A stretch of 17,699 nt of DNA from an uncultured beta proteobacterium. Lineage in GTDB: Bacteria; Pseudomonadota; Gammaproteobacteria; Burkholderiales; Burkholderiaceae_C. The stretch spans positions 1 through 17,699 of the forward strand of contig CAIXMC010000335.1 of NCBI GenBank assembly GCA_903920405.1, written 5' to 3'. The notes below the pieces were generated by a model that ran no database searches, was not told the origin of the DNA, and was given only the letters and a program-made list of their open reading frames with translations. Made by a program: the position numbers and the translations under genes. Below are positions 1 through 6,516 of the stretch, in pieces (the first letter of the stretch is position 1; each line of letters opens with the position of its first letter).

Positions 1-137
1 CTTTTGGGAAATTTGTCCATAACCGTCCATAGCAATGAACAGAAGTTGTTGATCTGTATAGAACCCAGTGATCGCTAAGACTGCACACAATGCCAAAATC
101 CTAAAAATGCTGAGGGGGGGGGGGTCTAAACGGTTAC
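1..137. mobile_element. Right end of an IS66-type element (partial, runs off the left edge)
   Basis: Positions 127-137 read TAAACGGTTAC. With the preceding GGGGTC this gives an 18-base match (GGGGTCTAAACGGTTACG) to the right end of the complete element at 2156-2296. Read outward-in, the end is GTAACCGTTTAGACCCC, and a GTAA start with an 8-bp duplication is characteristic of the IS66 family. The expected flanking duplication would be GAATGGGC (138-145). Its partner is not in the window, so the other end lies to the left or is lost. An uninterrupted run of 11 G (114-124) abuts this end. No transposase is recognisable in these 137 bases. Confidence 0.5.
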
Positions 138-213
138 GAATGGGCTTGCGACTCCATCTCTGTCCCGCCTTAAGTGGGAAGCCCGAATGCCTAAACTGAG
201 TGTCTAAAGTAAC
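1..213 (-). other. Open frame running off the left edge, coding status uncertain
   Basis: On the minus strand the frame just after the potF stop has no stop codon through to base 1, about 71 codons. Its later part encodes a hydrophobic stretch (LALCAVLAITGFY) and then a possible internal ATG at 30-28 (MDGYGQISQK). There is no ATG with a ribosome binding site upstream of that, and the frame reads through the IS66-type end and the G11/C11 run. It may be the start of a gene cut by the window edge or a chance open frame; I recognise no family. No potG, potH or potI is visible here. Confidence 0.15.
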
Positions 214-1389
214 TTACTTGCCTTTTTTAAAGCTGTTGTAAGCGCTGGCTAAAGCAGCACGAGCTTCGTTGCTGAAGCTGCTCGGCGGAATCATTTTGGA
301 GAAGTAGTCTGTTTCAACAATAATGGACTTGTTACTGGCAATATCAGGCTTCAGTTGGCTAATGGCCGCCTTGTTGGCGGTAGGATAGCGCATGGTATTG
401 GTCATCAGGGCAGCGTTTTCGGGACGTAAATAAAAATCAATGAACTTATGCGCATTTTTTGGGTGTTTGGCATCTTTGGTAATGGCCATGGTGTCAAAGA
501 AAATCAATGCACCCGTGCTGGGCAACAAGGCTTCAATCTCGTCAGTGGATTTGTTGTCTTTGGCGCGGTTGGCTGCAATGTTGATGTCGCCTGCCCAACC
601 GATAGCCACACAAGCCTTGCCACCTGCCAAGTCGTCAATCATGGTTGCACTAAAAATCCGAACGTCTTGACGCACTTTAGCCAGCATGTCGGCAGCCAGT
701 TTGTAATCAGCTGGGTCATGGGAATAAGCATCCTTGCCAATGTAGTGCAAAGCAGCCGGAATGATTTCGGTGGGTGAATCCAGATAAGCAATACCGCATG
801 CTTTAAGTTTGCTGGTGTATTCTGGCTTGAACACCAAGTCCCAGGCGTTTTCTGGCATAGGCATCTTGCCTAGCGCTTTCTGAGCCTTGGTTTTATTCCA
901 GCCCACTGTGGTAAAGCTCCACGCCCAAGGCACCAGGTAATTGTTGCCAGGGTCGGCCTTGACCAGTGTGATCATGATGGCGGGGTCAAGATTGCTCAAA
1001 TTTTTGATATTGGCTTTGTCCAGGGGCTGCATCAAGCCGCCTTCAATCTGGGGTTTGGCAAATACTGAACCAGGCACCACAATGTCATAGCCCGTGTTGC
1101 CAGCCACCAGCTTGGCGTGCAAGGCTTCATTGGTCTCGAATGTGTCGTAATTGACCTTGATGCCGGTTTCTTTTTCAAATGCAGCCAACATACCCTCAGG
1201 CACATAGTCAGGCCAGTTGTAAATATTCAAAACTTTTTCTTCCACGTTCACAGCAACGGGTGCGCTGACTGCCGATGCAGGTTGACTGACCACAGACGCA
1301 GGCACCGATGGGGGTGGCTGCTCTTGCTGGGTACATGCAGACAACATGAGCGCGGACAAGGCAAAAAACAAAATGTGGTTTTTGATCAT
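214..1389 (-). CDS. Polyamine ABC transporter substrate-binding lipoprotein (PotF/PotD family)
   Basis: The product is a 391-residue periplasmic binding protein for putrescine or spermidine, which delivers polyamine to an inner-membrane ABC permease. The start at 1389 is preceded by GGAG 8 bases upstream; an in-frame GTG three codons earlier lies inside that spacer and is unlikely. The N-terminus is a lipoprotein signal (IKNHILFFALSALMLSAC, lipobox LSAC), followed by a Pro/Ala/Val-rich linker. The mature domain has family landmarks: IYNWPDYVPEG near the start, EKETGIKVNYDTFETNE, GYDIVVPGSVF, the ligand-pocket segment AIGWAGDINIAANRAKD, and RPENAALMTNTMRYPTAN near the end. Length matches the family, with a linker a little longer than usual. 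The ATPase and permease genes are not next to it inside the window, so it is either the last gene of an operon or a solo binding protein. Putrescine versus spermidine cannot be decided from sequence alone. Confidence 0.9.
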   Translation of the reverse strand: MIKNHILFFALSALMLSACTQQEQPPPSVPASVVSQPASAVSAPVAVNVEEKVLNIYNWPDYVPEGMLAAFEKETGIKVNYDTFETNEALHAKLVAGNTGYDIVVPGSVFAKPQIEGGLMQPLDKANIKNLSNLDPAIMITLVKADPGNNYLVPWAWSFTTVGWNKTKAQKALGKMPMPENAWDLVFKPEYTSKLKACGIAYLDSPTEIIPAALHYIGKDAYSHDPADYKLAADMLAKVRQDVRIFSATMIDDLAGGKACVAIGWAGDINIAANRAKDNKSTDEIEALLPSTGALIFFDTMAITKDAKHPKNAHKFIDFYLRPENAALMTNTMRYPTANKAAISQLKPDIASNKSIIVETDYFSKMIPPSSFSNEARAALASAYNSFKKGK

Positions 1390-1498
1390 GACAATCACTC
1401 CGTATTGATGACAGAAGATAAATGGTTGATAGTAAAGCGCGCCGTAATTTATCCAGGTGACTCAAGCCAGTGGTGGCGCTTGACGGCAGCACCAAAAG

Positions 1499-1930
1499 TC
1501 ACGGATTATCCATGACACTGACGGCACGCTGTACCAGACTCATTTGCAAAACCGAAGCCAGGGCACTCTGATTCAAGGGTTTTGTAAATGAACCTAACAA
1601 CTTGATGCCTTCAGCAACCGCCAAATCACGAGCCATAGACAAGGTTTCAATACTGCCACTGATCAACACAATACTGCCCGTATAAGGCTGTTTGGCCAAA
1701 GCTGACATGAACTCAATGCCGTCCATGTCGGGCATAAAAATATCGCAAATCATCAAGTCAGGTAGGCGTTTCATGCCCGCCAAGACACGCAAAGCGCTCA
1801 ACCCACCGTCTGCCACAAGCATATTGGTGACACCTTGTGCCCTTAGCATTTCCGTGATCACGTCACGACTAAATTCGTCATCATCGACCACTAAAACAGT
1901 AGTGGCAGTATTCGAAGGCGCTTGTTCCAT
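1499..1930 (-). CDS. Stand-alone response regulator receiver (CheY-like)
   Basis: This is a single-domain receiver of 143 residues. It has the acidic pocket (VVDDD, residues 15-19), the phospho-acceptor Asp63 in ICDIFMPDMDG, the switch Ser91 in LISG and the conserved Lys117 in FTKP. No output domain follows. I chose the ATG at 1930, which has GGAA seven bases upstream. A longer frame from 2029 adds 33 residues with no receiver character. The C-terminal half (ISG..., LAVAEGIKLLGSFTKP) resembles receivers that normally precede EAL domains, as does the paralogue at 3762-4184. It is transcribed away from the chemoreceptor gene across a 700-bp region, which suggests a related signalling role. Its partner kinase and target are unknown. 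Confidence 0.88.
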   Translation of the reverse strand: MEQAPSNTATTVLVVDDDEFSRDVITEMLRAQGVTNMLVADGGLSALRVLAGMKRLPDLMICDIFMPDMDGIEFMSALAKQPYTGSIVLISGSIETLSMARDLAVAEGIKLLGSFTKPLNQSALASVLQMSLVQRAVSVMDNP

Positions 1931-2090
1931 GTCAATTCCAGTGTTAATTCCGTACTCTCGGTAAAGCAAGGTGTGGTTTGGTACATTTGCTGTTCTGCTA
2001 GACGTGAGCAATGATATATCATTCTGCACATGTTAGCCGTCGTGCCATTTGTCGGCTCATGGTACCTGTGGGCTTGCGTGTTTTGCTTGG

Positions 2091-2130
2091 TGCAGTACGT
2101 GCAGTACGCAGACAAAATCATCGTACTGCA
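2091..2130. repeat. Three copies of the 9-mer TGCAGTACG (two direct, one inverted)
   Basis: TGCAGTACG occurs back to back at 2091-2099 and 2100-2108, and its reverse complement CGTACTGCA at 2122-2130. The cluster lies about 160-200 bases upstream of the start of the response regulator at 1930. The tandem-plus-inverted layout could be an operator for a dimeric regulator or just a small local duplication. No regulator can be named. Confidence 0.4.
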
Positions 2131-2147
2131 GATTATTTCTTGAATGT

Positions 2148-2304
2148 GATTGCACGTAACCGTTTAGGCCACTGGCCCAGATTTCGTCATTCCCGCAAAG
2201 GCGGGAATCCAGTGTATTTTGGTCTTCATGGATACAAAAAGTCAGTCTGGATTCCCGCCTTCGCGGGAATGACGGTGGCGGGGTCTAAACGGTTACGATT
2301 GCAC
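2148..2304. mobile_element. Miniature IS66-type element (MITE) with dRS3-like core
   Basis: The 141-bp element (2156-2296) begins GTAACCGTTTAGGCC and ends with the reverse complement of GTAACCGTTTAGACC: 12 identical terminal bases, then 14 of 15. It is flanked by a perfect 8-bp direct duplication, GATTGCAC, at 2148-2155 and 2297-2304. GTAA ends with an 8-bp duplication are IS66-family hallmarks. There is no coding capacity, so it would depend on a transposase elsewhere. The interior is almost entirely the long palindrome described separately. The right end matches the fragment at 121-137. Confidence 0.8.
2185..2274. repeat. Paired dRS3-like palindromes forming a 28-bp inverted repeat
   Basis: Two inverted 28-base arms (2185-2212 and 2247-2274) match at 27 of 28 positions and are separated by 34 bases. 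Each arm is itself a palindrome: 2189-2208 reads ATTCCCGCAAAGGCGGGAAT, which fits the pattern ATTCCC-N8-GGGAAT known as dRS3 in Neisseria. The sequence can therefore fold either as one long hairpin or as two short ones. The same arms recur at 6350-6411. Confidence 0.8.
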
Positions 2305-2391
2305 AGCCGCAGCATCAGGTTGTAATTTAAATTTATCATTTAACAAATTGTTTAATTTCAATTTATTATAACGCAGTTACAAATATGAAAT

Positions 2392-2507
2392 ATTAGACTT
2401 TATTGGAAACATCGCTCAAGATGTTGATCTGTAAATGACACGCTAACAGTGGCAGGAAAAACAATATGTTGAAATAATTAAAGAATAGGTTTCCAATAAA
2501 GTCTATT
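2392..2507. mobile_element. Miniature element with 16-bp inverted repeats and ATT duplication (IS5/ISL2-like)
   Basis: A 110-bp segment (2395-2504) has perfect terminal inverted repeats AGACTTTATTGGAAAC and GTTTCCAATAAAGTCT. It is flanked on each side by ATT (2392-2394 and 2505-2507). A 3-bp duplication of the form ANT is typical of the ISL2 group of the IS5 family; that assignment is an inference from duplication length and end layout only. The interior is AT-rich and has no reading frame of note. Confidence 0.7.
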
Positions 2508-2631
2508 GGGTAATCTGAGAATAAAATCCATCACCTACTGATTTATAAAGATACTTTTTTAGATGACCATTTTATATTGAGAACTTTTACAGCCACAGGC
2601 ATCAGCCTCCACCAAGAGAAATTCGTGTACC

Positions 2632-3765
2632 ATGACAGACCCCTTGCACATCGGTGATCAGCATGCCTCCAGCCAAGTTGGAAAGGGGGTGTGGTTTTTT
2701 CCCTTGGGCACTGTTGTGATGGCAACTTTGTCCGTCTGCTTCGATTCATTGTGGCTGTCTTTGTTTTTCCTGGCATGTGTCGCATGCCTCTCTTTTAGTG
2801 CTGTTTGGTGGTTGATGGCGCACATACAGTCACTGCAAACACAACTGACGGAGCTGCAAAGTGATGATACTGCAGTTGGTGATGCGTTGGCACTGATTGA
2901 CTTGCTACAAAACGTGTTACCTGCCTGGTCTCATCAGGTTGAAATGGTCAAAACCCAAACAGAAGCTGCCGTCGTGCAACTGTCCGATAGTTTTGCTTCA
3001 GTCATCAAACAATTCGATCTGGCCGGTATTGGTGGTAGATTGCAGGATGTCAACGCTAGCTCTGCCATTAGCCTGCTGACCCTTTGCGAGCGCGAACTGC
3101 GCCCTGTAGTCTTGTCGCTGACAACTTTGATTGTGGGTAAAGATGCCTTGCTGGACAATATTCGCAATCTGGCCAAAGAAACTTTGGAATTGCAGATCAT
3201 GAGCGAAGAGGTGCGCAGCATCGCCGCGCAGACCAATTTACTCGCCCTGAACGCTGCCATTGAAGCTGCACGAGCCGGTGAGTCAGGGCGTGGCTTTGCA
3301 GTGGTGGCAGCCGAGGTCCGCGCGCTGTCCCAACGATCGGCTGACACGGGTAAGCGCATAGGCGACCGTGTGTGGCAAATTGCGTCCATCATGAAGTCCA
3401 CCATGGCTGTTGCTGAAGAGGCTACTGTGCATGACAGAAGTGCAGTGAAGCTCTCAGGCGAGCTTGTTGAACATGTATTAGGCCATGTGCGCAAGCTAGG
3501 CGCATCGGCAGACTCCATGCGCGAACACGGCACTATCGTTCGCAGTGAGGTTGAAAAATTATTGATGGCCATGCAGTTTCAGGACCGTGTATCCCAAATT
3601 CTGATGGGTTTGGACAATAATATGGCGCTCATGCAAGAGTCTTTGGCACAAGTTCCAGAACAGGCATTGCCAACATCGGCCGAGTGGCTACATCACATGA
3701 ACCAAAATTCATGTATGGACGATCAGATTTACCATCACCCAACTCCAACGAGACCTTCCCCATGA
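2632..3765 (+). CDS. Methyl-accepting chemotaxis-type membrane protein lacking a periplasmic sensor domain
   Basis: The product is a 377-residue chemoreceptor-like protein. The N-terminus has two closely spaced hydrophobic segments (about 20-36 and 40-64) with only a few residues between them, so there is no periplasmic ligand domain, and no clear HAMP domain follows. The highly conserved signalling tip lies at about 192-240 ([20 protein letters not shown], then [16 protein letters not shown]), the region that contacts CheA and CheW. The C-terminus has a [11 protein letters not shown] motif and a polar, proline-rich tail. It most likely senses membrane state or a cytoplasmic cue, or receives input from a partner protein. 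The last codon overlaps the start of the receiver gene (ATGA at 3762-3765), so the two are probably translated together. Ribosome binding before 2632 is weak (AAGAGA 12 bases upstream). Confidence 0.88.
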   Translation: MTDPLHIGDQHASSQVGKGVWFFPLGTVVMATLSVCFDSLWLSLFFLACVACLSFSAVWWLMAHIQSLQTQLTELQSDDTAVGDALALIDLLQNVLPAWSHQVEMVKTQTEAAVVQLSDSFASVIKQFDLAGIGGRLQDVNASSAISLLTLCERELRPVVLSLTTLIVGKDALLDNIRNLAKETLELQIMSEEVRSIAAQTNLLALNAAIEAARAGESGRGFAVVAAEVRALSQRSADTGKRIGDRVWQIASIMKSTMAVAEEATVHDRSAVKLSGELVEHVLGHVRKLGASADSMREHGTIVRSEVEKLLMAMQFQDRVSQILMGLDNNMALMQESLAQVPEQALPTSAEWLHHMNQNSCMDDQIYHHPTPTRPSP

Positions 3766-4184
3766 AATCTTCTGACCCAACGCATGGTCAAAAAATAAAA
3801 GCTGCGATCAATCGCCACGATCGCAAAGTATTACTGGTAGATGACGATGCGTTTCAGCTTGAAATGATCTCTGACATTTTGGAAAGCCTGGGTGTGGCCG
3901 TCGTCACCACGGCCGCAAGCGGCACGTTAGCACTGAACCACCTAGCCACCAAATTTTCTCACTTTAACTTGATACTGTTAGACCTGCACATGCCGGGGAT
4001 GGACGGTTTTCAGTTCATGGATGCCATTGCCACCACTGGTTATTTGGGTGATTTAATTATTATCTCGGGGCAAAACGATGATGTCATGCATGCTGCTGAG
4101 TTAGTAGCAAAGTTAAGCCGATTTAGCCTGCTCGGTGCCGTCTGCAAACCCGTCAGCAGGGCGGCATTGTCCCAATTGATATAG
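3762..4184 (+). CDS. Stand-alone response regulator receiver coupled to the chemoreceptor
   Basis: This is a 140-residue single receiver domain. The acidic pocket is LLVDDDAF (residues 24-31), the phospho-acceptor is Asp74 in [11 protein letters not shown], the switch Ser102 is in IISG and Lys129 is in CKP. The start is the ATG at 3762, whose bases overlap the chemoreceptor stop (ATGA); there is no good Shine-Dalgarno, which fits translational coupling. An in-frame ATG at 3684 would add 26 residues read from inside the chemoreceptor gene and is rejected. It is a clear paralogue of the receiver at 1499-1930 (shared FM.A.A...Y.G and LLG...KP). The operon arrangement points to it being the output of the upstream receptor. 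It ends 9 bp from the convergent gatB, with no terminator visible between them. Confidence 0.88.
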   Translation: MKSSDPTHGQKIKAAINRHDRKVLLVDDDAFQLEMISDILESLGVAVVTTAASGTLALNHLATKFSHFNLILLDLHMPGMDGFQFMDAIATTGYLGDLIIISGQNDDVMHAAELVAKLSRFSLLGAVCKPVSRAALSQLI

Positions 4185-4193
4185 TCAAATGAG

Positions 4194-5717
4194 TCAAGAG
4201 TGGTCGTTTGATCCTTTGGGTGAGAACAAATTTACCGTGATTTCGTCGGCGTTCCTGACCAGTTTTTGGCGTAGCATTTCATTGACTTGCTGCGGGTTGA
4301 CTTTGCCCTGACTGTCTTTCATGATTTGACCCACCAGTGCATTGAGTGCTTTGGCGTTGCCTGCACGGTATTGGGCCACATTTTTCGGATGGGCAGTGAT
4401 GACACAGTCGATCATTGTTTCCAAAGCTTGAGTGTCATTCGTCTGTTTGAGGCCCAAGGATTCAATCACACCATCAACTTGTTCGCTGTATGATATTGAC
4501 ACGGCGGCACTTTTCCATAAATGGTCAAAGGCTACTTTGGCGCTGTTGTTGGAAACGATACCATCGTGAATGCGACGGACAAGCCATGCCAACACATCGG
4601 GTTTGACTGGTGCTTTATCAATCGTGACACCTTCCAGATTCAAACGCCTTGAAACCTCCCCCATGATCCAGTTGCCCACTAGCTTGGGCTGACCACAAAC
4701 ACGGGTGGCGGCTTCAAAATAGGATGCCACGTCGCGATTTTGCGTTAATGCTTGAGCATCCATCTCAGACAAAGCGTAGTCCGCCACAAAACGAGCAGCC
4801 ATCATACGCGGCAATTCTGGCATTTCAACGCGCACCCGATCAATCCATTCTGGCGTAATCACAAGCGGCGGCAGGTCGGGGTCAGGAAAATAGCGGTAAT
4901 CTGCGGCGTCCTCTTTGGTACGCATGGCACGCGTTTCGCCCGTATCAGGATTGAACAACACCGTGGCCTGTTGAACCGCCCTGCCCTCTTCAATTTCCTG
5001 AATTTGCCAGCGAATCTCAAAGTCAATGGCCTGCTGCATAAATTTGAAACTGTTCAGGTTTTTAATCTCGCGGCGCGTACCCAACAGAGCACCAGGTTGG
5101 CGAACGGACACATTGGCATCACAGCGAAAATTTCCTTCTTGCATATTGCCGTCACAAATCCCCATCCAAACGACAAGTCTGTGCAACTCCCTGGCATAAG
5201 CCACGGCTTCGCGGCTTGAGCGCATATCCGGCTCGGTCACAATTTCCAACAATGGAGTGCCTGCACGGTTCAGGTCAATGCCTGTTTGCCCCATAAAGTT
5301 TTCATGCAAAGACTTACCTGCATCTTCTTCGAGGTGAGCGCGCACCAGGCGAACCGTTTTATTTCCATCGCCCAAGTCAAACGTCACCGAACCGCCCTGC
5401 ACCACCGGAATTTCAAACTGACTGATCTGATAGCCCTTGGGAAGGTCTGGGTAAAAATAATTTTTGCGAGCAAAAATACTTCGCTGCGCAATGTGAGCGC
5501 CAACGGCCAATCCAAATTTGATGGCACACTTCACAGCTTCTTTATTCATCACGGGTAGCGTGCCTGGCAAAGCCATATCGACTGCACAAGCCTGTGTGTT
5601 GGGCGCAGCACCAAAAGCAGTGGGTGAGCGACTGAAAATTTTGGATTGGGTGGCAAGCTGTGCGTGGGTTTCAAAGCCGATAACGACTTCGTAGCCGTGA
5701 ATAAGGTCAGTGGTCAT
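4194..5717 (-). CDS. gatB: Aspartyl/glutamyl-tRNA amidotransferase subunit B
   Basis: This is GatB of the GatCAB amidotransferase, which converts Glu-tRNA(Gln) and/or Asp-tRNA(Asn) to the amide form. GatB binds the misacylated tRNA and carries out the ATP-dependent activation and transfer using ammonia from GatA. The 507 residues include the N-terminal signature [48 protein letters not shown] and the C-terminal tail domain ending in [17 protein letters not shown]. The start is set at 5717 because homology begins there; the frame is open for another 71 codons upstream but that part looks non-coding. No Shine-Dalgarno is visible. A promoter candidate lies at 5749-5777. gatC and gatA, often in the same operon, are not adjacent, so they must be elsewhere in the genome. 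Confidence 0.95.
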   Translation of the reverse strand: MTTDLIHGYEVVIGFETHAQLATQSKIFSRSPTAFGAAPNTQACAVDMALPGTLPVMNKEAVKCAIKFGLAVGAHIAQRSIFARKNYFYPDLPKGYQISQFEIPVVQGGSVTFDLGDGNKTVRLVRAHLEEDAGKSLHENFMGQTGIDLNRAGTPLLEIVTEPDMRSSREAVAYARELHRLVVWMGICDGNMQEGNFRCDANVSVRQPGALLGTRREIKNLNSFKFMQQAIDFEIRWQIQEIEEGRAVQQATVLFNPDTGETRAMRTKEDAADYRYFPDPDLPPLVITPEWIDRVRVEMPELPRMMAARFVADYALSEMDAQALTQNRDVASYFEAATRVCGQPKLVGNWIMGEVSRRLNLEGVTIDKAPVKPDVLAWLVRRIHDGIVSNNSAKVAFDHLWKSAAVSISYSEQVDGVIESLGLKQTNDTQALETMIDCVITAHPKNVAQYRAGNAKALNALVGQIMKDSQGKVNPQQVNEMLRQKLVRNADEITVNLFSPKGSNDHS

Positions 5718-5748
5718 ACGGTGTTTAATCAGCAAGAAGTCATTTTGA

Positions 5749-5777
5749 AATATAGCATAGCTATTTTTAACGTGCAA
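5749..5777 (-). promoter_or_regulatory. Candidate sigma-70 promoter for gatB
   Basis: On the minus strand the sequence reads TTGCAC, 17 bases, TATATT, with TG one base before the -10 (an extended -10, TGCTATATT). The -10 matches 5 of 6 consensus bases and the -35 only 3 of 6. The predicted transcript would start near 5742, giving a leader of about 25 bases before the gatB start at 5717. This supports transcription of gatB independently of the lipoprotein gene upstream. Confidence 0.4.
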
Positions 5778-5859
5778 AAACATGGAAGTGAGATGCCATC
5801 GCTCACAGGATGTGATAGATGCATCGTAACATCTGAGGTATGTCAGCAATCTTGTGAAA

Positions 5860-6219
5860 TCAATGTGGATTTTCAAAGAAAATATAGTTGGATGCGTAGT
5901 CGCTGATCTCAAAATAGACCTTTTTTTCATTGGAATCTGCTACAAAATTGAGGTTCTCATCCAGCACACCGTAACCGTATCGATACGGTCTGGGCGCGCT
6001 ATCCTGTGTACCCATGGCTGTTGAAAGTTTGTCAATGTTCAGAAATCGACGCACGAGTTTGTCACCCGCGTAAACTTCCAGAACGCCGTTGGTGCCCGTC
6101 CAGTTCTGGATGTCACGGCTGATTATGTTTTGCTGTTCCTGCGTGCATGAACAAAGAAGAAAAATGGCGCTAACGCCCGTCAGTACTGCGTTAGTAGCTT
6201 TACTATTGATAGCATTCAT
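5860..6219 (-). CDS. Small lipoprotein of unknown function
   Basis: This is a 119-residue predicted lipoprotein. The signal sequence ([16 protein letters not shown]) ends in a lipobox-like LCSC, with Cys as the mature N-terminus. The rest is a compact polar domain with the segments [39 protein letters not shown] and [19 protein letters not shown] do not recognise the family. The start at 6219 has a good GAGG 9 bases upstream. The frame stays open to 6336, inside the miniature element, but those extra residues precede the signal peptide and are rejected. It is divergent from hsdM and precedes gatB by about 140 bp on the same strand. A cell-envelope location is the only inference I would make. 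Confidence 0.75.
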   Translation of the reverse strand: MNAINSKATNAVLTGVSAIFLLCSCTQEQQNIISRDIQNWTGTNGVLEVYAGDKLVRRFLNIDKLSTAMGTQDSAPRPYRYGYGVLDENLNFVADSNEKKVYFEISDYASNYIFFENPH

Positions 6220-6301
6220 GCAAAAAAACCTCAAAAAAAATTTTGAACAAGTTGGCATTTTTATCACCTGTTTAGGCGGTGGTGCGACCATGCCGGCAGC
6301 C

Positions 6302-6449
6302 AACGACAACACAGGGTGAATTTGTTCTGAAGGCAAGTTGTTGAATTTTCGTCATTCCCGCGAAGGCGGGAATCTAGTGCATTCTGGATTCCCGCCTTCG
6401 CGGGAATGACGGAACTGGCTGTAGAACAAATTCACCCTGAACGACAACA
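6302..6449. mobile_element. Miniature element with 17-bp inverted repeats and 10-bp duplication
   Basis: The 128-bp element (6312-6439) begins CAGGGTGAATTTGTTCT and ends AGAACAAATTCACCCTG, perfect 17-bp inverted repeats. The 10-base AACGACAACA occurs directly on both sides (6302-6311 and 6440-6449), as expected of a target duplication; the match extends to 11 bases if the first C of the element is counted. The interior is mostly the paired dRS3-like palindrome (6350-6411). There is no coding capacity. The family is not recognised; a 10-bp duplication is within the IS4-family range. It sits between the divergent lipoprotein and hsdM genes. Confidence 0.78.
6350..6411. repeat. Second copy of the paired dRS3-like palindrome
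   Basis: Inverted 28-base arms at 6350-6377 and 6384-6411 are separated by only 6 bases (TGCATT) and differ at one position. Each arm contains an ATTCCC-N8-GGGAAT palindrome. The arms are nearly identical to those at 2185-2274, but the spacer is shorter and the terminal repeats outside are unrelated. Confidence 0.8.
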
Positions 6450-6516
6450 CCTGACGACTGTCCTGCTCGTTAAGATTAGGATATATTGCAAGCGACACAC
6501 CTCACTCACAATGACA

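Larger units (their letters stand above)
1931..2631. other. Divergent intergenic region with two miniature elements
   Basis: This 700-bp region lies between two divergently transcribed signalling genes and has no convincing protein gene. It contains, in order: three copies of a 9-base motif (2091-2130), a miniature IS66-type element with a dRS3-like core (2156-2296), a short AT-rich stretch, a second miniature element (2395-2504), and an AT-rich leader before the chemoreceptor gene. Promoters for both flanking genes must be here, but I found no -35/-10 pair good enough to report. Confidence 0.75.

Noticed and set aside
1116..1515. Plus-strand open frames opposite potF
   Set aside because: They lie antisense to a well-supported gene, start without ribosome binding sites and have compositions typical of shadow frames.
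5718..5930. 71-codon N-terminal extension of gatB
   Set aside because: GatB homology starts at the ATG at 5717; the extra residues look non-coding and a promoter candidate lies within that stretch.
6350..6411. Palindrome as an intrinsic terminator
   Set aside because: It lies upstream of both flanking genes, has no U run on either side, and sits within an element bounded by inverted repeats and duplications.
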